Assembly: GCA_902797965.1 (NCBI GenBank)
Contig: CADBUY010000013.1
Coordinates: 1 to 34,148, forward strand
DNA: 34,148 nucleotides
Direction: 5' to 3'
From: an uncultured bacterium
Lineage (GTDB): Bacteria; Cyanobacteriota; Vampirovibrionia; Gastranaerophilales; Gastranaerophilaceae
Shown here in pieces: positions 24,334 to 30,681 of this stretch (within the stretch, counting starts at the first letter, position 1; each line of letters opens with the position of its first letter). The notes beneath the pieces are model-generated. The model worked only from the letters and a program-made list of their open reading frames with translations, was not told the origin of the DNA and searched no databases. A program made the translations under genes and the position numbers.

Positions 24334-26103
24334 ATGAAAGACACACAAGCTAACAAAATTGTTATAGCCGAGCGTGACAATATTGCTGCGGTTATAGAAG
24401 ACGGAAAAGTTGCGGAATTTTTTGTTCACAGAGGGGAAATAATCCTTGGTGATGTATATTTATGTCAGGTAGAAAATATTTTACCATCTATAGAAGCCGC
24501 ATTTGTAAATGTAGGTTCTGATAAAATGGGTTTTCTGCACGCTCAGGATGTTGCAGGCAAAGGTGCTTTACAGGACAAACTTAAACCAAAACAAAAACTT
24601 GTTGTTCAGGTTGTAAAAGAGCCTGTAGGACACAAAGGTCCTCGTGTTACCACAGAAATATCGCTTCCGGGAAGATTTTTGGTTCTTATGCCAAATGAAG
24701 CAGGTATCAATGTAAGTAAAAAAATTACCTCATCAAAAGAAAGAGCAAGATTAAAGTCTTTGGTTAACTTGTTAAAGCCAGTCGGTGTTGGTGTGATTGT
24801 AAGAACTGAAGCTGAAGGTCAAACAGAAGCTGATATTCAGGAAGATTTAGAAATCCTTTTGGAAAAATGGAATAATATCGTAACTTCTGCTGAAAGTATG
24901 ACTCCTCCAAGCCTCTTATATCGTGATCAAGACTTGCTTTACAGAGTTATTCGAGAGGCTTGTAATGAAGAAACTCAGGAAATTATTGTTGATACGGGCT
25001 TTGCAATGAATAGAGTTCAAAACCTGCTTCAAAACTGGCACATGAATAAAAATATCAACGTAACATTGTATAAGGGTTCTGAACCGTTACTTGTTGCAAT
25101 GGATATTCATAAAGAAATTAAAGCCGCTCTTCAAATGAAAGTAAATCTTCCGTCCGGCGGTTACTTGTTTATTCAAACTACGGAAGCTTTGACTGTAATT
25201 GATGTTAACAGCGGTAAATTTACAAATTCTGCAACTCAGGATGAAACGATTTTAAAAACTAATATTGAAGCCGTTCACGAGATTGCACGTCAGTTAAGAT
25301 TAAGAAATATTGGCGGTATGATTATTATTGACTTTATTGATATGACAAATCGTATTGATAAATTAACAATGATGGAAGAGCTTGAACTTGCAATGGAAGC
25401 AGATAAGGCTAAACCTCAGGTTGGTCAGTTGTCAGATTTAGGACTTGTTGAAATGACACGTCACAGACAAGGTCAGGCAATCAGCGAAATTTTTGCAAAA
25501 CGTTGTCCTCATTGTCAGGGTAACGGATATATTATGGAAGATATGAAGTTTGCGTCTTCAACTGCAGAAGGGGAATACAGAGCAAAAGCCGCTAAAATTA
25601 AACTTCCTATGAACGATAGAAAAAAATTCTCAAATAACAAATTTAATAAGAATAATGATAATAAACCTCAGGAAGAGTTGAAAGAAAAACAACCGGTTCA
25701 GGAACCACAGGTGGAACAGGTTGAAAGTCCTGCTGTTGCTGCCCAAGAAGAAATTCAGGAAATTAAACAGGAAAAACAAGAAAAGCAAACTAAGGGTAAA
25801 TCCAGAGGTAGAAGAAAAGTTAAAGAGGCTGATGTTAAATCAGATGAAACATTGGCAGCAACTGTTTTAACTTCAGAAGCTGAGATTGCACCGGTGATTG
25901 ACAAAAAGACTGTTAATAAAAGTAAGTCTAAAAGAACAGAAGCAGTTGTTGAAGAAACTGAAGTTAAGCCTGTAGAACAAGAGGAAAAGGCTGTTGAAGC
26001 TGAAACTGATGAAAGTAAACCAAAACGTTCTCGCAGACCAAACAGAGGTGCTAATAAAAGTAACAAACAAAGAAATAAAACAAAAGAACAAGCAGAAGGA
26101 TAA
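24334..26103 (+). CDS. Ribonuclease E/G family protein
   Basis: A 589-residue endoribonuclease of the RNase E/G family, acting in mRNA decay and rRNA/tRNA processing. An S1-like RNA-binding region is at residues 35-75 (GDVYLCQVENILPSIEAAFVNVG). The catalytic core has D290 (LTVIDVNSGK) and D333 (GGMIIIDFIDM), the two metal-binding aspartates. The zinc-link motif CPHCQGNG is at 391-398. Residues about 400-589 form a disordered Lys/Glu/Pro-rich tail (KPQEELKEKQPV, KGKSRGRRKVKE, KRSRRPNRGANKSNKQRNK) that may bind RNA or degradosome partners. It is preceded by a long leader and followed 7 bases later by a small membrane-protein gene. The start has AAAGGA upstream. Confidence 0.95.
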   Translation: MKDTQANKIVIAERDNIAAVIEDGKVAEFFVHRGEIILGDVYLCQVENILPSIEAAFVNVGSDKMGFLHAQDVAGKGALQDKLKPKQKLVVQVVKEPVGHKGPRVTTEISLPGRFLVLMPNEAGINVSKKITSSKERARLKSLVNLLKPVGVGVIVRTEAEGQTEADIQEDLEILLEKWNNIVTSAESMTPPSLLYRDQDLLYRVIREACNEETQEIIVDTGFAMNRVQNLLQNWHMNKNINVTLYKGSEPLLVAMDIHKEIKAALQMKVNLPSGGYLFIQTTEALTVIDVNSGKFTNSATQDETILKTNIEAVHEIARQLRLRNIGGMIIIDFIDMTNRIDKLTMMEELELAMEADKAKPQVGQLSDLGLVEMTRHRQGQAISEIFAKRCPHCQGNGYIMEDMKFASSTAEGEYRAKAAKIKLPMNDRKKFSNNKFNKNNDNKPQEELKEKQPVQEPQVEQVESPAVAAQEEIQEIKQEKQEKQTKGKSRGRRKVKEADVKSDETLAATVLTSEAEIAPVIDKKTVNKSKSKRTEAVVEETEVKPVEQEEKAVEAETDESKPKRSRRPNRGANKSNKQRNKTKEQAEG

Positions 26104-26110
26104 TTTTTAA

Positions 26111-26527
26111 ATGAAAAAGCTTTTTGCAATTTTGATAATGTTATCTCTTTCAATTCCTGTAATGGCAGTTGAAGATACAGTTGAATCGAATCAAAGAGGT
26201 GAAACATTAGAAGTTATACAACCGGAAGAAGCTCCTGAGTTAAATCGGGAGTCTTCTGATGAAGATACAAATCTGGCACCACTGCCGTCAAGATATAAAG
26301 CACCTTACGGTAAGAAAAAACTTGCCAAAAAGTTTTTGATAGCTATGTTATGCGTGGCTGGGTGTTCAGTACTTTTGTACGGCGCTCTAACCGTTTATAA
26401 TAAAATCAGAGATGGTATATTAACTTCCGAATCGCTTCCTCCTGAGGGAGAAAAACCGCTTGAAGCTCCAAGTGATTTAACAGAAGCTATAAAAACATTT
26501 ATAGAAAAAACAAAATGGGGTGGGTAA
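26111..26527 (+). CDS. Small exported membrane protein, unknown
   Basis: A 138-residue protein with an N-terminal signal peptide (MKKLFAILIMLSLSIPVMAVE), an acidic linker (EEAPELNRESSDED), a basic turn (KAPYGKKKLAKK) and one transmembrane helix (FLIAMLCVAGCSVLLYGALTVYN). The tail is short. It probably sits in the inner membrane with the N-terminal linker outside. It follows the RNase E/G gene by 7 bases and so is likely co-transcribed. No family is recognised. Confidence 0.78.
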   Translation: MKKLFAILIMLSLSIPVMAVEDTVESNQRGETLEVIQPEEAPELNRESSDEDTNLAPLPSRYKAPYGKKKLAKKFLIAMLCVAGCSVLLYGALTVYNKIRDGILTSESLPPEGEKPLEAPSDLTEAIKTFIEKTKWGG

Positions 26528-26583
26528 ATATTAGCTTGCTTTATATCAAAGAATATTAAAACAAGGTAAAGGGTGAGTATATA

Positions 26584-27393
26584 ATGGTTCGAGAGTTTGA
26601 TTTTTATGTTGTGCCAACTCCGATTGGAAATATTAGCGATATTACACTAAGAGCCATAGAAGTTCTTAAAAGTGTTGATTTGATTGCTTGTGAAGATACA
26701 AGAACTACGCAAAAAATACTTAATCATTATGATATAAAGACAAAAAGTATTTCGTACCATAAATATAATGAGCGTGAACGTGTAGAGTTCTTTTTATCAG
26801 AACTTAAAGACGGGAAAAAAATTGCACTCGTGTCTGATGCCGGTACTCCAATGATTTGTGACCCCGGAGGAGTGATTATAGAAGAACTTGTTAAAAACGG
26901 TTTTTCTGTAACTTCGCTTCCTGGAGCTTGTGCGGTTACAACTTTTCTGTCACAAATTCCTCGAATCGGTGAAGAATTTACATTTATTGGGTTTGTTCCA
27001 AGAACAGAAAGTCAAATAAAAGAGTTGGTTCAAAAAAATATTTCAAAAAATCTTGTTTTTTATGATTCTCCCGAAAGGATTTTAAAAACTTTAGCAATCA
27101 TTAAATCCGCAAGAGGAGATATTAAGATAGCTTTAGGGCGAGAGCTTTCCAAACTTTTTGAGGAAGTAAAATACGGTAAAATATCAGAGATTTTAGAACA
27201 TTTTAAAGACGGAATTAAAGGTGAAATTGTCTGCATGGTGTATGCAGACGAAAATAGCCAAGATAAAGAATTGGATAACAAAATAAAAGAGCTTAAATCA
27301 AAAGGATTTAGAGATAAAGAAATCTCCATAATCCTTTCAACACTTTTTAATCTTAATAAAAATGAAGTTTACAAACGAAGTTTGGAATTATGA
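26584..27393 (+). CDS. rsmI: 16S rRNA 2'-O-methyltransferase RsmI
   Basis: A 269-residue tetrapyrrole-methylase-fold enzyme that methylates C1402 of 16S rRNA using SAM. Family motifs: DFYVVPTPIGNISDITLRAIEVLKSVDLIACEDTRTT at the N terminus, KIALVSDAGTPMICDPG (SAM loop) around residues 78-95, SLPGACAVTTFLSQIP, and FIGFVPR. A short C-terminal helical part follows (RDKEISIILSTLFNLNKNEVYKRS). The ATG follows an AAGGGTGAG ribosome-binding site. Its end overlaps the end of the convergent gene at 27388 by six bases. Confidence 0.96.
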   Translation: MVREFDFYVVPTPIGNISDITLRAIEVLKSVDLIACEDTRTTQKILNHYDIKTKSISYHKYNERERVEFFLSELKDGKKIALVSDAGTPMICDPGGVIIEELVKNGFSVTSLPGACAVTTFLSQIPRIGEEFTFIGFVPRTESQIKELVQKNISKNLVFYDSPERILKTLAIIKSARGDIKIALGRELSKLFEEVKYGKISEILEHFKDGIKGEIVCMVYADENSQDKELDNKIKELKSKGFRDKEISIILSTLFNLNKNEVYKRSLEL

Positions 27394-27804
27394 TTTCAGC
27401 TTTCTCAATAACTCTTTTGTAAGTGTTTTAAATGATTCATTTATTTTAATCCAATACGAATTATTTATAGCATTTTTATAAGCAGGTGAAAATGTTTTCA
27501 TAGGTTCTACAATTCCATGTTCTGTCTCAAACGGAGCCAGCATTCTTTTAATTGGTTTTAAATCTTTTCCGTGAATATTTTCTATTACATTTGCAAAGCT
27601 GCAATCTCGAACAACCATATCTAAATACGCATTTATTGTTCCCTTTTTATATGCTTGTTCTTCATATTTGTTCATTTGTATTCGAGATGCAATATAAGCA
27701 GTTTGATTTAATTCATAATCTCTTGCATTTTGTGCAGCTTTTGTTAATCCGTATAAAATTTCTCTTTTACCTTGAAACCCTATTCCGCTTACTTTTAAAT
27801 CCAT
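27388..27804 (-). CDS. Lineage-specific protein with N-terminal GFQG motif
   Basis: A 138-residue protein of unknown function. It opens MDLKVSGIGFQGKREI, a hydrophobic-x-F-x-G plus basic pattern seen in other small proteins of this window (FRGDE at 313, FGAKA at 30175). The rest is mainly helical and polar (NARDYELNQTAYIASRIQMNKYEEQAYKKG), with no membrane segment and no signal peptide. GGAG precedes the ATG by 9 bases, and a promoter of the GCAATT-type class lies just upstream (27828-27856). It converges on rsmI. Confidence 0.75.
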   Translation of the reverse strand: MDLKVSGIGFQGKREILYGLTKAAQNARDYELNQTAYIASRIQMNKYEEQAYKKGTINAYLDMVVRDCSFANVIENIHGKDLKPIKRMLAPFETEHGIVEPMKTFSPAYKNAINNSYWIKINESFKTLTKELLRKLKS

Positions 27805-27827
27805 AATTTATGCTCCTGTTATTCTTA

Positions 27828-27856
27828 TATAAAGTTATAACCTTCTAAAAAAATTT
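27828..27856 (-). promoter_or_regulatory. Promoter of the TTTATA class (site 4)
   Basis: On the minus strand, TTTATA (27833-27828) followed by TAAG and preceded by AC lies about 24 bp before the ATG. The -35 position reads AAATTT (27856-27851) rather than GCAATT; shifting one base gives AAAATT with an 18-bp spacer. Confidence 0.5.
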
Positions 27857-27923
27857 TTTGTTATTTTTTTTACAAAGATTTACAAACTATTATGCTAAAA
27901 TTATTTTATTAGGAGGAATTGAG

Positions 27924-28967
27924 ATGACTAAGATTATAACAATAGGAAGTGCAACAGTAGATGTTTTTGTAGAATGTGATGAGGCTAATATCGTTTCTGT
28001 TTGCACAAAAGACCATAACAGAGATTTTATGAGTTATCCTTATGGCTCAAAAATAGATATTTCATCTTTTTCATCAAGAGTTGGCGGCGGTGGTGTCAAT
28101 ACTGCGTGCAACTTTGCAAACTTAGGGTTTGATACTTCTGCTATATTTAAAATTGGTGATGATATTTATTCGGAAGGTATTATGAACTTTTTTAAACATC
28201 ATAAAGTTAACCTTAAGCATATTATTCAAAGAAAAGATGTTTCAACAGGTTTTTCTATTATTTTAGTAAGTTTTCAGGGAGATAGAACAGTTTTGGCACA
28301 CAGAGGTGCAAATGCTCTTATAAAAAAAGAAGAAATTGATTTTGATGCAATTAAAGATGCTGAATTTATTTATGTTGCACCGCTAAATGGTGAATCAAAT
28401 GCTGTTATTGAACCTCTTGTAGATTATGCGCATAAGCATGATTTAGCAATATGCTTTAATGCAGGAACAACAAGTCTGAAAAAAGGTCGTAAGCACTTAG
28501 ATAAAATTCTTAAATATGCTCATGTTGTTGTTATGAATAAAGAAGAAGCTATTATGGCAACAGGAATTCAAGTAAGACCTGATACTAAGACAGAAAAATT
28601 CTCTCAGGAACTTGTTCATCCTGATATTAAGAAAATGCTTAAAACAATGAAAGTTCAGGAATATCAGGTTATTGTAATTACAGATGGAAGCAAGGGAGCG
28701 TACGCTTATGACGGAAAGAAATACTATTTCTGTCCGACATTCCCTTCGCCTGTTGTTTCTACACTTGGTGCAGGTGATGCATTTGCTTCAACTTTCTGCG
28801 GCGCATTAAACAGAACCGATTTGAATATTGGCTTATCTTTGATGTACGGTTCGGTTAACTCTGCAAGCGTTGTTTCAGAATTTGGTGCTACAGATGGACT
28901 TTTAACATTTAAAGAAATTGAAAAACGCCTAAAAGAAAATCCTGATTATACATATTTAGAGTGCTAG
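27924..28967 (+). CDS. PfkB-family carbohydrate kinase
   Basis: A 347-residue ribokinase/PfkB-family sugar or nucleoside kinase. Family motifs: ITIGSATVDVFVE at the N terminus, the glycine-rich VGGGGVNTACNFANLG (substrate side), and the ATP/anion-hole motif TLGAGDAFASTFCGAL near the C terminus with the catalytic Asp in GAGDA. The substrate cannot be told from sequence. The frame is open to a TTG at 27858, but the ATG at 27924 has AGGAGG upstream. It is a single gene followed by a hairpin at 28982-29012. Confidence 0.92.
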   Translation: MTKIITIGSATVDVFVECDEANIVSVCTKDHNRDFMSYPYGSKIDISSFSSRVGGGGVNTACNFANLGFDTSAIFKIGDDIYSEGIMNFFKHHKVNLKHIIQRKDVSTGFSIILVSFQGDRTVLAHRGANALIKKEEIDFDAIKDAEFIYVAPLNGESNAVIEPLVDYAHKHDLAICFNAGTTSLKKGRKHLDKILKYAHVVVMNKEEAIMATGIQVRPDTKTEKFSQELVHPDIKKMLKTMKVQEYQVIVITDGSKGAYAYDGKKYYFCPTFPSPVVSTLGAGDAFASTFCGALNRTDLNIGLSLMYGSVNSASVVSEFGATDGLLTFKEIEKRLKENPDYTYLEC

Positions 28968-28981
28968 AATTACGTGTAAAT

Positions 28982-29012
28982 AATATGGGTGCGAAATATC
29001 GCACCCAATATT
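28982..29012. terminator. Hairpin terminator between convergent genes
   Basis: GGGTGCGA-AATA-TCGCACCC (28987-29006) extended by ATAT/AATATT. It lies 20 bp after the PfkB stop. T runs are poor, so termination strength is uncertain. Confidence 0.6.
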
Positions 29013-29051
29013 AAAACTATCTGTGGATTATAACACACATTTTAAATCTGT

Positions 29052-29324
29052 TTATTCTTTTTTTCTCTTAGCAAGCTCTTGTTCCAGTTCTTCTTTTTCT
29101 TTTTCCAATTCTTGTTCTAATCTCTCAAGCTCTTTAAGCTCATATTCTTTATGTTCAAGCATTGCTTCCTGCCCATATTCCAGCCATTGTTGTACTTGTT
29201 CTTGCTGTCTATTATACGCTGCTGTTGCAGCTTGTTCATATCGTGCGTAAGTATCTCTGTTTTTACTTTCAAATTTTTCCAGAGCCATTCCTTTTTTTAT
29301 TTTAAAACTTGTAAAAACATCCAT
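29052..29324 (-). CDS. Coiled-coil protein, possible frameshift extension of the EF-hand gene
   Basis: A 90-residue frame that ends in a charged coiled coil (EHKEYELKELERLEQELEKEKEELEQELAKRKKE) after a Tyr/Gln-rich helix (RDTYARYEQAATAAYNRQQEQ). Start choice is open: the ATG at 29324 has AAGGG five bases upstream but overlaps the EF-hand gene by 28 bases; the ATG at 29288 (MALEKF) has AAAAAGGA but no spacing. A third option is translation by a -1 frameshift from the EF-hand frame at TTTTAAA, just before its stop. It shares the promoter at 29462-29490. No function is known. Confidence 0.65.
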   Translation of the reverse strand: MDVFTSFKIKKGMALEKFESKNRDTYARYEQAATAAYNRQQEQVQQWLEYGQEAMLEHKEYELKELERLEQELEKEKEELEQELAKRKKE

Positions 29325-29431
29325 TCCCTTAGCAGCGTTTTTTCATCAGCACTGATTTTTCCATCTCCGTCAGTATCAAATTTTGCAAAAACACCTTCAA
29401 GCGATAAAGGTTTGGTGTAAATAAATCCCAT
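29297..29431 (-). CDS. Short EF-hand calcium-binding protein
   Basis: A 44-residue protein, MGFIYTKPLSLEGVFAKF followed by a textbook EF-hand loop DTDGDGKISADE (residues 19-30: D, D, D, K, S, E at the ligand positions), then KTLLREWMFLQVLK. EF-hands normally pair; a single hand of this size would have to dimerise or be part of a longer protein. The stop is immediately after TTTTAAAA, and the -1 frame continues into the coiled-coil frame. An AAAAGGAG ribosome-binding site lies 6 bases before the ATG, with a site-5 promoter 30 bp upstream. Confidence 0.72.
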   Translation of the reverse strand: MGFIYTKPLSLEGVFAKFDTDGDGKISADEKTLLREWMFLQVLK

Positions 29432-29461
29432 AATTTCTCCTTTTTTTTATCCTCTTATCAA

Positions 29462-29490
29462 TATAAAGTTTTTGTTGTAAGAATAATTGC
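29462..29490 (-). promoter_or_regulatory. Promoter of the GCAATT-17-TTTATA class (site 5)
   Basis: On the minus strand, GCAATT (29490-29485), 17 bp, TTTATA (29467-29462). It drives the EF-hand/coiled-coil pair. Its -35 overlaps the -35 of the divergent nuclease promoter, so the two probably compete. Confidence 0.65.
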
Positions 29491-29515
29491 TTAAAATATT
29501 TAATTTTGTTACAAT
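29487..29515 (+). promoter_or_regulatory. Promoter of the nuclease gene, leaderless geometry
   Basis: TTGCTT (29487-29492), 17 bp, TACAAT (29510-29515), then six bases (TCTTAT) to the ATG at 29522. No Shine-Dalgarno sequence. Confidence 0.6.
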
Positions 29516-29521
29516 TCTTAT

Positions 29522-30181
29522 ATGTATCAGCAGTTATCACCAAATATGTTAAAAACTTTTCAAGATTGTCCGCGCAAGTTTGATTTTAGATACTTGCAGG
29601 ATATTCAGATGCCTGTAAACGATGAAATATTTGAATTTGGTAAAAATATTCACGCTCTTGCTTCTTATTATTTGAGAAAAGAAAATATTGATAAAATGGA
29701 AAAATCTCTTACTTCCAGAGAATTTGAGGTTTGGCAATATCTAAAAGCATGCAAATATTTTGGGTATGAAGTTGTTAACACAGAATACAATCTTGCTGTC
29801 AGAATAGGCAAGCATTTCTTTGGAGGCAGGCTTGACGCTCTTGTAAAAAACGGTGACAAATATTACATTTTGGATTATAAAACAGGTTCAGCTCCCAAAA
29901 ATGCAAAGTTTGATTACCAAACTATTATTTATACTCTTTGTGTGAAAGAGTTTTTTAAAACAGATAATGTGATATTTATTTATCTGGATTTGAAGCGCAG
30001 AGAAGAAGTAGTATTACCATATACACAAGAACTTGAACAAGAATATAAAAAACGTCTTTTGGATATTTCGGATAAAATTGATGCTTATGACTCAACACCT
30101 AAAAAACAGGCTTGCATAAGTTCTGACAATACTTCCCCCAAAAATGTTTACCCCTGTGAGTATTTAAAGATTTGTTATTGA
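29522..30181 (+). CDS. PD-(D/E)XK nuclease, RecB/Cas4-like
   Basis: A 219-residue nuclease of the RecB/Cas4-like PD-(D/E)XK class. Motifs: H44 and the helix after FEFGKNIHALA, GGRLDALV with D105, DYKTG with D118 and K120, and QTIIYTLCV. Four cysteines fit a 4Fe-4S site of the AddB/Cas4 type: C16 (QDCPRKF) near the start, and C198, C212 and C218 (PCEYLKIC) at the end. It may act as a 5' exonuclease in repair. No cas gene or helicase is next to it, so it is best called a stand-alone RecB-like nuclease. Its end overlaps the convergent gene by 7 bases. Confidence 0.88.
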   Translation: MYQQLSPNMLKTFQDCPRKFDFRYLQDIQMPVNDEIFEFGKNIHALASYYLRKENIDKMEKSLTSREFEVWQYLKACKYFGYEVVNTEYNLAVRIGKHFFGGRLDALVKNGDKYYILDYKTGSAPKNAKFDYQTIIYTLCVKEFFKTDNVIFIYLDLKRREEVVLPYTQELEQEYKKRLLDISDKIDAYDSTPKKQACISSDNTSPKNVYPCEYLKICY

Positions 30182-30408
30182 TGTTTTTTATCGCTAAAAA
30201 ACTTTATTTTTAGCTCGTTTAATCTTTTAAATATATCATTTGTAACAGATGGTAACTCTATTTCGTGAGTTTTAAAATTTGCCGGAATTCTGTATTCTTT
30301 TGTTAAAGCAATTATCTCATTATATAAAAAGGGATGCTTTTGATTATCAATTCCTCTAATTCTAGCTTTAGCACCAAAATTTGTTGGTTCTATATTGTTA
30401 ATTCTCAT
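30175..30408 (-). CDS. Lineage-specific small protein with N-terminal NFGAK motif
   Basis: A 77-residue protein, MRINNIEPTNFGAKARIRG..., whose start has the F-x-G/A plus basic pattern (FGAKA). The rest is polar with no membrane segment (FLYNEIIALTKEYRIPANFKTHEIELP). AAGGG precedes the ATG by 7 bases. No family is recognised. It converges on and slightly overlaps the nuclease gene. Confidence 0.7.
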   Translation of the reverse strand: MRINNIEPTNFGAKARIRGIDNQKHPFLYNEIIALTKEYRIPANFKTHEIELPSVTNDIFKRLNELKIKFFSDKKHQ

Positions 30409-30493
30409 AAATCTACCCTTATCTGTATTAATTGTATTTATTACACTTATAATTTACAACAAAAGTTTTTGTATGTAAAGGGATAAAAAAACA

Positions 30494-30622
30494 GAATTAT
30501 CCCATGTATCACACCCCGCCCGCTGTTGTATATTTCACCTTAGTTCAATAACAACAGCTCCCTCCCCGGATGGGGAGGGTTAGGGTGGGGTGATTTTAAA
30601 GGTGTGTTACATGAGATAATTC
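30494..30622. repeat. 129-bp palindromic G-rich element with 22-bp terminal inverted repeats
   Basis: The ends (30494-30515 starting GAATTATC, and 30601-30622 ending GATAATTC) are 22-bp inverted repeats with two mismatches. Inside are GCTGTTGT/ACAACAGC and CCCTCCCC-GGAT-GGGGAGGG, followed by GTTAGGGTGGGGTG, the same core as in the 15.4-kb units. No ORF lies inside. It occupies the gap between the NFGAK gene and the pfp terminator. Confidence 0.82.
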
Positions 30623-30664
30623 CGAAAAAAACAGTGATTTTACAAAATTTGTAAAATCACTGTT
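30623..30664 (-). terminator. Intrinsic terminator of the pfp gene
   Basis: A 17-bp perfect stem (AACAGTGATTTTACAAA and its complement, 30630-30664). On the minus strand it is followed by a run of eight T, 18 bp after the pfp stop codon. Confidence 0.85.
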
Positions 30665-30681
30665 TGATTATTGATTTTCTC

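Noticed and set aside
29522..30181. Cas4 of a CRISPR system
   Set aside because: The motifs fit the wider RecB/Cas4-like group, but no other cas gene or array is in the window.
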